Shown here piece by piece: positions 37,244 to 48,970 of a stretch of 64,000 bases of DNA (the stretch's first letter is position 1; each line of letters opens with the position of its first letter). Under the pieces are notes generated by a model that ran no database searches, had not been told where the DNA came from, and was given only the letters and a program-made list of their open reading frames with translations. Source of the stretch: Hyparrhenia diplandra (Eukaryota; Streptophyta; Magnoliopsida; Poales; Poaceae); assembly GCA_015847255.1 (NCBI GenBank), contig JADLZK010004634.1, positions 468,017 through 532,016 on the forward strand. The letters are read 5' to 3'. The position numbers were made by a program, and so were the translations under genes.

Positions 37244-38588
37244 CGTCGGGGACCTAAATATTGGGCCCCGAGACATTCTCCAAACTGTGAGAATCGCCGC
37301 CCGCCAAGGCCCAAGAAACCTAGCCCGCTATCATCCCGCACGGAGGGGCGGCCCGACGGACGATGGACCAGGCCATGGAGCCACGACGCCACACGACGAC
37401 GGAATCGGCCTACAGGAGATGGCCTCTGAGCGGCCCCAAAGCGGCCCAAATGGAATCACCACGACGCAAAGAGCTTATTACGCTCACGAAGGACAAGGTC
37501 AAGGACCTCTCGCAAAACAACGAACCATGACGTTCCACGCCGACGGCAGCCCAAACCATGGCTCGGACTCGACCACGCATCTCCGTTTCGTCCGAGGCTG
37601 GCCTAGCTCACCACCCCGGGAGAAATCTTCGCTTCGGCCCGAGGGTGGCCTAGCTCACCACGGGCGCCAAAACTCCGCCTCCCGAGGGAGACCAGCTCTC
37701 CATCCTCGGGTGAGGCAGCCCAACTCAGCCCGTCTAGGGTCGCCAGGCCCTCGGGCGTGGGAGGTTCCGCCAGGAGGAAGGAAACCGCCGCATTCAATGC
37801 GGTCGCCACGGCAGCGAGGCGCGGTGCCATCGATTACGCCTTGATCAAATCGAACCGAATCGTCTCCCCAATCCGACCGATGGGACGCAAAGGCTGAACG
37901 GTGACATGTTACGCCACCCGGACGGAAACCGAGATGACACCGTGCATTTCCGGAAAAAGCACCGTCAAAACGCCACGATGGGCGGACCACTCGGGCACGA
38001 CACGCATAGCCAACGACCTGCAGGGACCGGCCCTCGCCATGCGGATTGTGAGGGGCGCCTCCACGGGGACCCTCGGGGGCCAGGCAGGGCGGCACGTCCA
38101 CCATCGGATCGGGGCGTGTCTTCGATCAGCGACATCAAGCCCGGCCGACCCTCGGCGGCGCACATGCAACCGGTGCGGCCTCGGGGGAATTAGCCACCTA
38201 GGTGTCCACCCGGTGTAAACATTATCTCTCTCCTTCTCCTATAAAAGGGGGGAGTAATGCCTCATTAGAGGGATTCGATTCGAGCCCGCTCAACTCCGGT
38301 TCACACGGAGGAAAGCGCATACCACCACCACCATAACCACGATCGTGGGGCTTGAGACCAGCGTCTCCCCCCGGCCGCCCGCTGTAACCCCCTACTACGG
38401 GCTCACCTTTGAGCGAGGTAACACGAGCAGACACACCCCGCTGGGCGTAGGGCCCCGTTGGCACGAACCGGGATAAACCGCTGCGTCCCGTGTCCATCTT
38501 GCGCTACGCCATCGAGGGAGGAGGCACACGGCTTATAAATTCTTTATTGCCGGCACCGAGGCACCCACCGTTCCTCGAAACGCCGACA
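37244..38588 (+). repeat. 3' LTR
   Basis: 1345 bp, beginning CGTCGGGGACC (first base changed from T) and ending CCGACA. The promoter reads TATAAAA at 38240-38246, with a longer G run after it than in the 5' copy. Confidence 0.9.
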
Positions 38589-38593
38589 GTCTT
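38589..38593. repeat. right target-site duplication GTCTT
   Basis: Perfect match of the left duplication at 26864-26868. Confidence 0.9.
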
Positions 38594-40640
38594 CCTCGCC
38601 TCCGATGGCCCTTAAGGCTCCGCGAGGTGGCGAGACCGATTGACCTTTCCCCGTCGGTGGTGGTAGTCCTAGTAGGTCTAGGTTTTGGTGTCCGGCGATG
38701 GCATCGAGGTGGCGGCACCACCGCATCATGAAATAAGGTCCTCTCGTGCTTCTCCCGCCTCGGTGGTGCCCTACTCGACACCGTCGACGAGCACGTGGAA
38801 GTGGAGTTCGACCGTCGACTCGTGTACAAGAGTTCGTCGGCGTCACCTTTTTGTCTCATCTTTGAAGGGGGTCGTCGGCCTTGTGTTTCAAGGGTGCGGA
38901 GGATCTTTGCGAGTGTTGTGGAAGATAGGAGGATGGATCGGGCTCACGGTGGTCGGCGATGGTCGCCCCAACGAGCTTGCATCCAAGGTCGACCCGAGCT
39001 CGAGGCGTGGACCTGTCCTATGGGCATTCAACAACAACTTCGCTTGCGAGTGTATGAGCGTCTCACGACGGTCCACCTCAAAGCCGTCGTGCGGTGGAGC
39101 TTGTTTCAGCCTTGGGTTCGACGACAAGCATCTCGGCATCCTTCGGCGCCGAGTTTTTTTGATGGCTTCTGTGAGAAGTGGGTCTAACGACCGGTTTGCA
39201 ACTTTAGTTTTTCTTGCGGTCCTTCTTGTACGTTGGTTTGGATAGCTATCCTCCATATCTTTTATGGTGTATCGTATTTGTACTTGTTCCATTTTTTGTA
39301 ATTAAAATATACTTTTTTAATTAGAATATCTAAATATAACTAGAAAATTTACACAATTAAAAAAATCTAAGGCTTGGTTTAATCTCATGCAGCTTGTTTT
39401 AACTTGAAAAAATAAACCGACTTAACATTATTCTTACAATCATCGGCTCTGACTTCACAGGCAACCTTGTGCGTTGTTGGGGCCTAGGACCGGCAATTCT
39501 ACTCGTCTATTAAGAGTGAGGTTAATAACACAATCGGTTGCTTGGTGTATGAATACTGAAGCCTACCTCGGTGTATGAATACTGAAGCCTACCTCTCAGT
39601 GTCTCGGTCCATCCATAGTTACATTTTCACTATTTATACAATACCTATTTATTTCTTACAAAATCATCGGCTATACGATTTTACGCCAGGTAAATTTACA
39701 AATGGCTTGACACAAGACGTGGATACATGACCTAGAGACCTCTTCTCCTGTATCTCTTTACAGCTCTTTACTATATTTGTTCTAACGGACGTGGATATAG
39801 AATTTCACCCGCGGCAGGTACGGGTCCATTTTGTTCGCTCCTCATAAACTGTTTCACATTATGAAAAGCATGCAACCGTTTATTAGTGGAATGAACCGAG
39901 TAAAAATGAACCCAACCTACTCACGACGTGTACAACTACCCACAGACGGAGATCATCTGCAATAGCCTCGAACCTAGCTAAGATCAATTACGAATAACAT
40001 TTTTATATACCATGTGTTGCTATTTGAATGACTGCAAATAAAAGTTTAGAATCCTAACTTTCTTTGCAACATTGAGTGCTTAGGATGAGCTATGAAAGTC
40101 CTAATAAGATTGCATTTCTCAAAATTTGTGACTCTTTGCATGCTGATTTGTCATCAGGGTGGCATATATGCTGATAGTGAACTGATCGGCACTTGAAAAA
40201 TGCATGGTACAGCCTCTGAAGATTCGTAATTTTCACAATCGTTGCAGGTATGGAACCAATTAGATTATTGACGCAGGGCAATTGAACTGGGACTTATACA
40301 AAGTTGCCTGAATAGCTCATATCACAAAAATTGCATTCCTAAACTTGCAGTCAGCGCGTGCCTTTTGAAGAAAACCTGAAACTGCATTACTAGCCCCATC
40401 TCATTCCTAACCAATCAGGCCCTCTGTCTTAACGATAGCTAAACGTACCTTTAGAAAACGATTTAGTTAATATCTTAGAGGTGCTATATAAGTAATGTAT
40501 ATACTCTCTCCATTCCAAATAGTAAGTCATTCTAAGAATTTAGAGAGATAAAACATCTCAAGTTTGACCAAAATTATAAAAAGAGAATTGAAAGATTTGT
40601 GACATCAAATAGATACTCTATCTGTTCTAAAACATATGTC
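38594..40640. other. intergenic; GC-rich then AT-rich
   Basis: The stretch 38594-39240 is GC-rich with overlapping open frames on both strands and ends in T-rich sequence (39260-39330), which looks like the 3' part of an older element. A 26-bp perfect tandem repeat (GGTGTATGAATACTGAAGCC...) lies at 39544-39569 and 39570-39595. A Stowaway-like end (CTCTCCATTCCAAATAGTAAG) is at about 40506. No host gene is recognised. Confidence 0.45.
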
Positions 40641-40675
40641 ATTCATGCTTCACGAGGAAACAATTTCTTTCAGTT

Positions 40676-40900
40676 TTGGCCCAAGCAAGATCAGATTCAG
40701 CCCTTCTATTCTTCGTCGATTTGGTAATGATAGCTTCATGGGAAATCCGGAAGGAAAGAAACGACAAGATCTTTCGTGGCAAGAACCCGAGTTTTAGTGT
40801 TTGGCTCTCAAATTTCAAAAATCAATGTAATCTTCGGTCTCTTAGATTTAAAGGTGACCTCAGACATCCTTTTGTGTTTGGTTATATGCTTTCAATTAAT
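40676..40900 (+). mobile_element. LINE ORF2 C-terminal remnant
   Basis: The open frame from 40676 contains ASWEIRKERNDKIFRGKNPS followed by a basic tract. That is the conserved end of plant L1-type ORF2 proteins (after RT, in the zf-RVT region: WEIWKERN-type motif). No RT or endonuclease is present upstream, so it is a 5'-truncated copy. An AT-rich 3' tail follows to about 41010. Confidence 0.65.
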
Positions 40901-41059
40901 CCTGTTACCGCTTTGTTATTTTATTTTATAAAAGTTCAAGGCACTGTGGGGTTCTTTCCCAGTCTTTTTGGTAAAAAAACTTTTGACCAATTATATATGA
41001 AAGAATGTTAGTATTTACAATACATAATTAGTATCATTAGATAAATAGTTGAATGTACT

Positions 41060-41540
41060 TTCATAATAAACTAGAAGGATTGCCCAAGCGTTGCCGTGGG
41101 TACAAAGAGAAATATAAATGTGTTAGAATGTTAACTAATAAGAACTATATGACATATATATTGGTGTTGAAATGCGGGAAGATAATATAATATATGTATA
41201 GATTTATTAGCACAATCGTGGAGATTGTTTCCATGTGATGGTATGGCTCGCTGATGCGGATACCATAATTATTGTCTTGGCGAATTTTAATTGCAAATGA
41301 TAGTGGATTCTTTGAGGTGGATATTTTACATGTCAAGAGAATTGCTAGTGGCAAATTGAACTGTTTGAGATGAACATCTTGTATCAAGAGAAATAGACAA
41401 GTGAGGTAATAGTGGACTACTTAAGTGGACACCTTACATAGAGAAATAGACAGTGGGGTAACAGGTGGATTTGCTTAGGTGGACACCTTACATGAGAAAT
41501 AGATAGTGTCTAGTGAAATAGATAGCAGGGGTTTAGATTT
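41060..41540. repeat. AT-rich repeat, imperfect 60-70-bp tandem units
   Basis: The phrase GTGGACACCTTACAT followed by GAGAAATAGACAGTG recurs with variation at about 41330-41400, 41420-41460 and 41480-41520. The left part (GGATTGCCCAAGCGTTGCCG at 41077) resembles a motif seen at ends of common grass repeats. No coding potential. Confidence 0.45.
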
Positions 41541-41807
41541 ATAAAATTTATAGATAGATTTATTTGAAAATATAAATGTTTACACGTTTTTCCAATAAAT
41601 CTAGTAAAAGCTAAAAAAATTTGACAGTCACACATCTCATAACATCATTCTTTCTCAAAAAGAGGAAATATACTATGAAATATAATTGTGAAGAATGCAA
41701 TGATACTTTGATGCCTCATGATACTCGGTTGGTATCCTCAATGTTGCATTATATCTTATCGTATAAACTTGGTCACTTGAGATGTTTTGTTTTTTAAGAT
41801 TTTTATG

Positions 41808-41849
41808 ACTCTTTAAGATTTTTTTTTTTGAAACTTACTCTTTAAGATT
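41808..41849 (-). mobile_element. ultra-short poly(T) retro-insertion with 13-bp TSD
   Basis: ACTCTTTAAGATT is present at 41808-41820 and 41837-41849. The 16 bases between are nine T followed by GAAACTT. It lies about 300 bp upstream of the succinate-CoA ligase start codon. Confidence 0.7.
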
Positions 41850-42154
41850 CTTATTATTAAACCTGAACAACTTGTTCTCGCTTTTTGTAACCAATGACAC
41901 ATGCACCCCACACGTTGAGGGAACCCACATGTCAGCCAGTGAAACCCATTCTCCCTTGTTCTAGTCTACACCGGGCCCCGGCCCGTGCCCCGCAGCCCGC
42001 CGCCGCACCCACCCCCTTCGTCCCTTCCCCAAGAAAGGAAACGAGAGAGAAAATCGAGTGGAAAGGAAGGAGAAAAAACAAATCGATAGAGGCGTCTTCC
42101 ACGCTTGTAGGGTTTCCGGATCGGAGGAGCATCCCCGCCTAGGTCGCCACAGCC

Positions 42155-45100
42155 ATGGTTCGCGGATCGCTCGGCAAGCTTGCGTCGCGCGCCCTCTCCG
42201 TCGCCGGGAGATGGCAGCACCAGCAGCTCCGCCGGCTCAACATCCACGAGTACCAGGTGCCCAGCGCTTCCAGATCCGACACTCGCCCTCCCATCCCATT
42301 TTCTCGTATTGCGCGAGATTTACTGGTGCTGTTTTGGAGGCTGGGGCTGATGGATTAGGGTTTGTGGATTGTTTGGGTCTGCAGGGCGCGGAGTTGATGG
42401 GGAAGTACGGTATCAACGTGCCCAGGGGCGCGGCGGCTGGGTCTGTACAGGAGGTCAAGGACGCGTTGAAGAACATGTTCCCCGGCGAGAAAGAGGTGAT
42501 GACGCCACAGCTTCCTCTTTCTGTTATTCAATCGATCATTATGTTCATCTTATCATCCCGTGATCCAAAATGCCAGTCGCCCATGTCGTCCATGGCTTGG
42601 GTGTGACAGTCATGGTGATTCTAGATACAGAAGAATGTAGTTTACTTAGAATTTATGCTGAATTATGGTTGCATTGTTATCAATTTATGATTGAGTTTTC
42701 CTTTTGTGGGTGCTGGAAAGTTGGTTTGATGTGGTCAAGGGGCTATTGTTTTGCAAAACAATTTTCATAGTTTGTGGGTATAAACAGTATTTTTATATTT
42801 GGCATAAAAATCACAATTATCTTAATGAAGTTATGACACAACATTCAATGTCATATGTAACATTATCATACTGCTTCTGCTCAATGCTATGTGCAATATT
42901 TCTGACCTTTCTGATGTATGCATGCTTTTTTTTAATGAAAATGCTATGTTCAATATTTCTGACCTTTTTGTTGTATGCATGCTTATGAAAAAAAAATCTA
43001 TATAGAACTAAGAAGCATGTATCTTGTAATCTAAGGTAAAATTAGACATTTTATAGTTTGCCCATTGCAATTTAGTCACAGTTACACACTCGAGGTGTTC
43101 TTAATGCAGATAGTTGTTAAAAGTCAAATCCTTGCTGGTGGCCGTGGGCTGGGAACTTTCAAAAGTGGGCTGCAAGGTGGCGTCCATATTGTTAAGGCTG
43201 AGGAAGCTGAATCGATTGCAAGTAAGTGTGTACTATAGCAAGTACTTGGATTCATTTTGTATTGCTGCCATGCTGTGACTTGATGACGGAAAAAAAGAGG
43301 AACTATAGCAGTTCTTCCTAGAAATTCTTAGATTTCATGCCCATCAGCTATTGCTATTCATGATAATGACGCTTATTTGTCAAATTGTCATTACAATTTG
43401 CATTCCCTTGTTTATGAGGAAAGTAAAAATTAATAAAAATAAAAAACATAGAAGGTGAATTTTACATTTAACTCACGTGAAGGACAAGCAAATACTTAAT
43501 TTCTGTCTCAGGCGCTAACATTCTTTTGAATTGTCCGGTGCTGAAATTTGCTACCATGAACTCTACCTGTATGATGAAGTGTGCAGGGCTACTGTCTTGT
43601 TGAACTAAGTGGATCTGTATCAGGAATATTGCTGCGTGGATAGATCACTGTGTTCACACATTTATTGCAGAATTTAAGATTGCTTATTCATTGTTATTGT
43701 GATTGATTTCATGTGGGTTATTCCTCCCACGTTAGGTTCTGCTATTAGGTTGTGCAAGTCAGTCATGTTTTGTGTGTTGTATTTTAGTAGCTGAATGAGT
43801 CGCACTGGTACTGCAGGTAAAATGTTAGGTCAGATTCTGGTAAGCTAAAACAAACTGGTCCAGAGGGAAAGATTGTGAGCAAGGTTAGAACTTACTAATT
43901 GAGGCCATCTTTTGGTTTTATATTTTTCTGTTTGAACTGTGATTGGCTTCATGACTTGTTTGCTCTTGGTCTGTTGGTGTCTTTACCTGTTATTCATTTA
44001 CTCTCTGTAAAACTTGCTATACTTTTTCTTCATTCTTGGTATGTTTGTGTTTGTACCCATTACTTTCTACGAGTATTACTATGTGCCAAGCGGCTAAGAA
44101 CATTACAAATGTTCTCCATCATGTGAGTTCTACATCTCTCATTTACCAAGTTTTGCCAGTTCTGCACCTCAACAATAGGAAATTCAGACTCTTCTGTGAA
44201 ACACAAAGGACCATATGTCTCCATTTTCTCTTCATTCTCCATTCTTATGTTCATGTGAAATACTAACAGCCGGATTGCACCATACTTGTCATAAAAAGTA
44301 CTCCCCTCTAATAGTAAATATTACCCGTTTAAAGATCCGTTTCCATGAAAGTTTAACTTCGACCTGCGATACATAAAGAAGTAGGTAGATTGACAACACA
44401 ATTCTCATGTTACAAGATTTTTCATGTAAAGTAATTTTATAAAATGTAATCCTTATTATTTTAACATTGTTTAAAAAATAAAGTAAAATTTCTACCTTTT
44501 GACAGTGTAAATGTCCAAGAGTGAGTGAATGTTGTAGGGAAAGGGAATAGTACCTTTAGCCATACTGTGTACATGATATCTGATTGATTATGTCATTCTA
44601 TGGCTTTCTCCTTAACCTTGTGAATGGATTTATATTTACTATTTTTAATATGCAAGACAAGATCTCAATACAATTCAAAACAGTTCTACATAATTTTGTT
44701 CTTATGAGTTATGACTATGCTGTATGAAAGTTATCGTCTCATACTTTTAGTTTGCAACATTTCCTTGTATGTCGAAGATTTCTAGAGATTGACACTCCAT
44801 TCTCTTGGCAGGTTTACTTGTGTGAGAAACTATCTCTTACTAATGAGATGTACTTTGCCATCACCCTTGATAGGAAAACTGCTGGTCCGGTATGCCATTT
44901 ATCTCAGATATTACTTTACTTTGCTTTTCATTTTATAATTTCTATTGGTGGGCTTTCCTTATGTTCTTCAAATAAGTCAGTGTGTTGTGGTGACTGAATC
45001 AACGAAGTCTAAGTAACTTAATGCACATCGTCAGTCCCCTTTCTGAAATGAATGATATATTTTGTCAAGTTTTGTTTCTATGCTCATTTCTGATTGCCCA

Positions 45101-47552
45101 TTTCAGCTCATTATTGCTTGCAGCAAGGGAGGAACCAGTATTGAAGATCTTGCGGAGAAGTATCCTGATATGATTATTAAGGTTAAGTTCCCTAATATTA
45201 TTTTGGGCTCCTTGTATGGCTCTGTTGTGTTCCATATTTACATGATACTTCTCCAATTTTGTTACCTATGTTAAAATTTAATTTATCGGAATGTCAGGTT
45301 CCTATTGATGTATTTAAAGGAATCACGGATGAGGATGCAGCTAAAGTTGTTGATGGTCTAGCACTGAAGGCAGCAGATAGACAGTCTTCTATAGAACAGA
45401 TTAAGAAGCTGTATGAACTTTTCTGCAAGACTGATTGCACATTGCTGGAGGTATGCAGTGAGAAATGTCCTCAATTTTGACGCTTTTATCTTATTAAGCT
45501 ATAAGTTGAATGTTTCATGTGGGTAGATAAATCCTCTGGCGGAGACAGCTGACAACAAGCTTGTTGCTGCTGATGCAAAAGTTGAACTTTGATGATAATG
45601 CTGCGTTTAGACAGAAAGAAATATTTGCAATGCGTGATACAACTCAGGAAGACCCCAGGGAGGTATATAATTGCTTATCTTTCCCATTGTTCATTCTCTC
45701 GTGTCAAGTTTTCTTCTAATGTGTGCACTTTTTTTCTTTCTTTTAGACCTTATTTCTGATGAGAACTTGCCTTTTAGCTAGTTTTTTTTGGGTTATATAA
45801 TCTCAGCACCAGAACCAATACCTGTACAGGTCGCTGCTGCCAAAGCAGATTTGAACTATATTGGTCTTGATGGAGAGATTGGTTGCATGGTGAATGGAGC
45901 AGGATTGGCCATGGCGACCATGGATATTATAAAGTTGCATGGTGGTACGCCTGCTAATTTCCTTGATGTTGGTGGAAGTGCATCAGAGGGGCAGGTATAA
46001 TTGGATGCCATTTTAGCGTTACTTGAACGTTTGACCTTCTCTTATATACTTAGTACATTTCAAATATTTGTTATAACCTGAATGATATAGAATTCCTTGA
46101 GATCCATATTAAACCCTGATGCAGTTTTGGCATTGTAGCTTTGCTTTGACACTGCATATCTTATAAAATTTCTATTCTATCTAGGTTGTGGAAGCTTTTT
46201 AAGATACTGACTTCAGGCGATAGAGTGAAGGCAATTCTAGTGAACATTTTGGGGGCATTATGAAGTGTGACGTGATAGCAAGTGGAATTGTTAATGCTGC
46301 TAAACAGGTAAATGTTTTAGCCTTTTGTACCTTTATTTGTAACATCGGTTCCTGACAATTTTGGCATGTTTTCTCCCCACATAATCGGTGTGTTCATGCA
46401 ATAGTTCTCACTGCTAGGGACTTCTTTGTTTCCCTGAAATTGCGTGTCTCTATTTTCAGAAATTTACCACTTATAGTACAAGGAGATTCTTATCTCAACC
46501 TTGTTTCTCTTATCCACAGTAATATTGTCACTAATCAATTGTGGATGGTTTTCTTTGCAAATATAATTTGGTCACTACATACAAATATAGATACCCCAAA
46601 TGGATTGTGTTTTGGATCTGTTTGTATTCCTTGCCATGGATCCTTGATTAGTTTGGTTCTATTTTTTTTTATCATCCTGTCTACGTTCTGCTAGTGGGTG
46701 CTGTTAAATAAAAATGTGTTGATAATGTTGTAATGTTTTCCTTGTCTGTTTTTTTTAATGAGATTTGGAGGTGCTTCACCACATGGCCCTTGTTTTCTTA
46801 TTCAGTTTCTTAGCATTTTCAGCATGTCTGGTAATGGGTGTTTGGTTTGAGGAATCACCTCACCTAGAATGGAATGGTCCATCATGGTGTCGTCCCATGA
46901 ATTTTGGTGGATGAAACCATTCCTTCTTACTCCCTCCATCCCAAATTATAAGAGTTTTGGGCTTTTGGGTTTTCTAGATACATACATAGCTTATGCTATG
47001 CACTTTTGACACACACTATGTCTAGATACATAGTTAAAGCCATGTGTCTAGAAAAAGCCAAAATGTCTTGTAATTTGGAATGGAGTATTAAGTTGGCCAT
47101 GTGTTTGTGATGGATCAATCCATTCTGTTCCCCAAACCAGAAATTTGAGTGAGAACTGAGAAGTTGGTACCTTGATGGATCACATTATTTGTCAAAACCC
47201 CATAAGTATCATGTTATTTTTTATGGTATGTGCTATGTTTATCTCAGTTTTTTTTCCTGTACAGAATATTGTTGCTAATTTTGCCACCCGTTGTCAGGTT
47301 GACCTGAAGGTTCCTGTTGTTGTTCGGTTGGAAGGCACCAATGTAGACCAAGGAAAGAGGATTCTTAAGGTAAGAGCTGTTGATGATACTGGTGCATGCT
47401 TGTTTACATGTTCTGACTCCGCTTTGTTGTGAAAACATGCGTGTTTATTGGCGATGTTTATATTTATCTTGCAGGAAAGTGGAATGACTTTGATCACTGC
47501 AGAAGATCTTGATGATGCGGCAGAGAAAGCTGTAAAAGCATCCGTCAAATAA
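42155..47552 (+). CDS. succinate-CoA ligase [ADP-forming] subunit beta, mitochondrial
   Basis: This TCA-cycle enzyme makes succinate and ATP from succinyl-CoA in the mitochondrial matrix. Twelve exons are readable: 42155-42256, 42385-42495, 43110-43221, 43817-43883, 44812-44889, 45107-45181, 45298-45450, 45527-45662, 45830-45994, 46185-46307, 47298-47369 and 47475-47552. With the indels ignored they give 422 residues, the length I recall for the rice protein. A basic presequence (MVRGSLGKLASRALSVAGRW) precedes the ATP-grasp start LNIHEYQ. Later motifs are GGRGLGTF, GLDGEIGCMVNGAGLAMATM, GGTPANFLDVGGSA and VVRLEGTN. The frame is broken by a net +2 in exon 4, +1 in exon 8 (AAAA run), and +1 T and -1 T in exon 10. 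All splice sites are canonical. I read the breaks mainly as sequencing errors in a functional gene; a recent pseudogene is the alternative. Confidence 0.9.
46930..47085. mobile_element. Stowaway MITE in intron 10 of the succinate-CoA ligase gene
   Basis: 156 bp, flanked by TA. Ends are CTCCCTCCATCCCAAATTAT and GTAATTTGGAATGGAG, an inverted pair; the interior is also palindromic (CTAGATACATA against TATGTCTAGA). Confidence 0.8.
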
Positions 47553-47872
47553 CTGTATTGTGTCAATCTGAAGTTTCTTTTTTCACTGGTACAAGATGAG
47601 CAGTGCTCTTTTACGGATTTCAGATTGGGGCAGAAGTCGTGAACTGCAACTTTTTTGAAGTGGCGTTATTTTGGCTACTCTGCCTGTTAAATATTTGCCA
47701 GTGCCGAAACTTTGTGGTCTCATGTTAATAAACATTTATCGGTGCCATTGGGCAGCTGCGATTTTGTCAATGGCAAATCAGTGTACCTTTTGGTCCCATA
47801 TGGCAGAGGCAGCTATACTGCCAGGGCCTACGTTGCCAGTTTATTTTGCTGCATGGCCAGTGCCAGCTTTGA

Positions 47873-48648
47873 GAAATTTCAATATTTAGGACTCAATTCG
47901 CATGCCTCACAAGATTTAGGACTTAATTCGTCGGCTTTTCAAAAAATAGGACTTGGAATGCGAATTGATTCAAGATTTAGGATTTCAGCCATTTTATATC
48001 ATTTTTACTTTTTCTTTAATCATTGCACCTCTGTTTGGCACCTAAAGTTCCAAAATACCCCTGGCTCAGTATACATGTCGTTCTTCATCCTGTTCGCGAG
48101 GACGAGCGCGACATGGGCGAGCGCGCCGCCAGTTCGCCGGCCTCGACGCCGGAGTTCCACTGCCGACGAGCGGCCTCCGCCCTTCCGCCGCCCCCTCGCC
48201 CCTCCCTCCCGACCCCTCCCTTCCCCGACCATCCTCTCCCGAGGACCCCATCCTGCGCTCTCAAGCTGCAGCAGCTCACCACTGACGGGGGCACGAGCTC
48301 GAGGCTGCGTGCTGGTGCTGCTCGCCACCTCCCAGGCCGCGTGCTGCTGTTGCTCGCCATGGACGTGGGTGGATGTGTTTCAGCAAGGGAAATGAGATGG
48401 GGAGGAAGAAGAAGATGACAAGTGGGGCCTGCCCGTAAGTGACAAGGAGAGAGGCTGTAACGAGGGCAGTTTGGTCTTTCAGTTGGCTGAGAGTGTGCAA
48501 AGATTAAAGAAAAATGAAAATGATATAAAATGGTTCAAATCCTAAATCTTGAATCAATTCGCATTCCCAATCCTATTTTTGAAAGGCCGGCCAATTGAGT
48601 CCTAAATCTTGAGAGGCACGCGAATTGAGTCCTAAATATTGAAATTTC
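47873..48648. mobile_element. Pack-MULE-like element with ~170-bp inverted repeats
   Basis: The left arm (47873-48045) and right arm (about 48480-48648) are long inverted copies beginning GAAATTTCAATATTTAGGAC; both include GGAATGCGAATTGATTCAAG or its complement. The 48080-48460 core is very GC-rich (CCGCCGCCC runs) and has an open frame of about 100 codons without a domain. Long TIRs around a gene-like GC-rich core are typical of Pack-MULEs, but the 9-bp flanks (CAGCTTTGA and GCCGGGGTT) do not match. The left end lies about 320 bp after the succinate-CoA ligase stop codon. Confidence 0.65.
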
Positions 48649-48970
48649 GCCGGGGTTTTTTTCTCATCGACATTTTGCCCTCGTCATTTTCGGTGCCCAT
48701 CGCGGTCGATTCGAAAGCATCTGTCCATCCGCTCCTCCACTTTCGACACAATGCCTCCTACCCTTTTCATTCGGGCCGGGCGCACCTACGCATCTTGGCA
48801 TGTATGTCCGCCGCGACCGTCATAGTGGGTGCTCGCTTGGCGACCCTGTAGCGTTTCGCCGTCGGCGGCAGCTTTGACTCCTTGGATCGCTTCCTCTTCT
48901 AATTTAGAATTTACTGTATATACCAATCCGCCAATCAAGAGGGAGTTGAGCGACATCGCGTCGGGCGAGA
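48649..48970. other. intergenic between two mobile elements
   Basis: Mixed composition with a minus-strand open frame of 76 codons (48786-49016) that runs into the neighbouring LTR. I see no recognised domain. Confidence 0.4.

Larger units (their letters stand above)
26869..38588 (+). mobile_element. Ty3/gypsy LTR retrotransposon, Tat lineage (RIRE2/Retrosat-like), defective
   Basis: An 11.7-kb element with intact termini. LTRs are at 26869-28201 and 37244-38588, and the 5-bp target duplication GTCTT at 26864-26868 and 38589-38593 is perfect. Internal order is PBS, gag, RT tail plus RNase H, integrase, a long 3' region with an antisense ORF, then the polypurine tract. This order, with extra sequence between pol and the 3' LTR, is characteristic of Tat-type elements in grasses. 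Protease and the catalytic RT core are missing, and all ORFs are broken by many 1-base indels, so it cannot move by itself. The insertion is in intergenic DNA. Confidence 0.93.

Noticed and set aside
39550..39600. CRISPR-like direct repeat
   Set aside because: Only two adjacent copies without a spacer, in a plant nuclear context.
43817..43883. Programmed frameshift or alternative donor (CTGGTAAGC) in succinate-CoA ligase exon 4
   Set aside because: The bases after it still encode the expected protein up to a proper donor at 43883, and the same gene has other homopolymer indels, so an indel is the simpler explanation.
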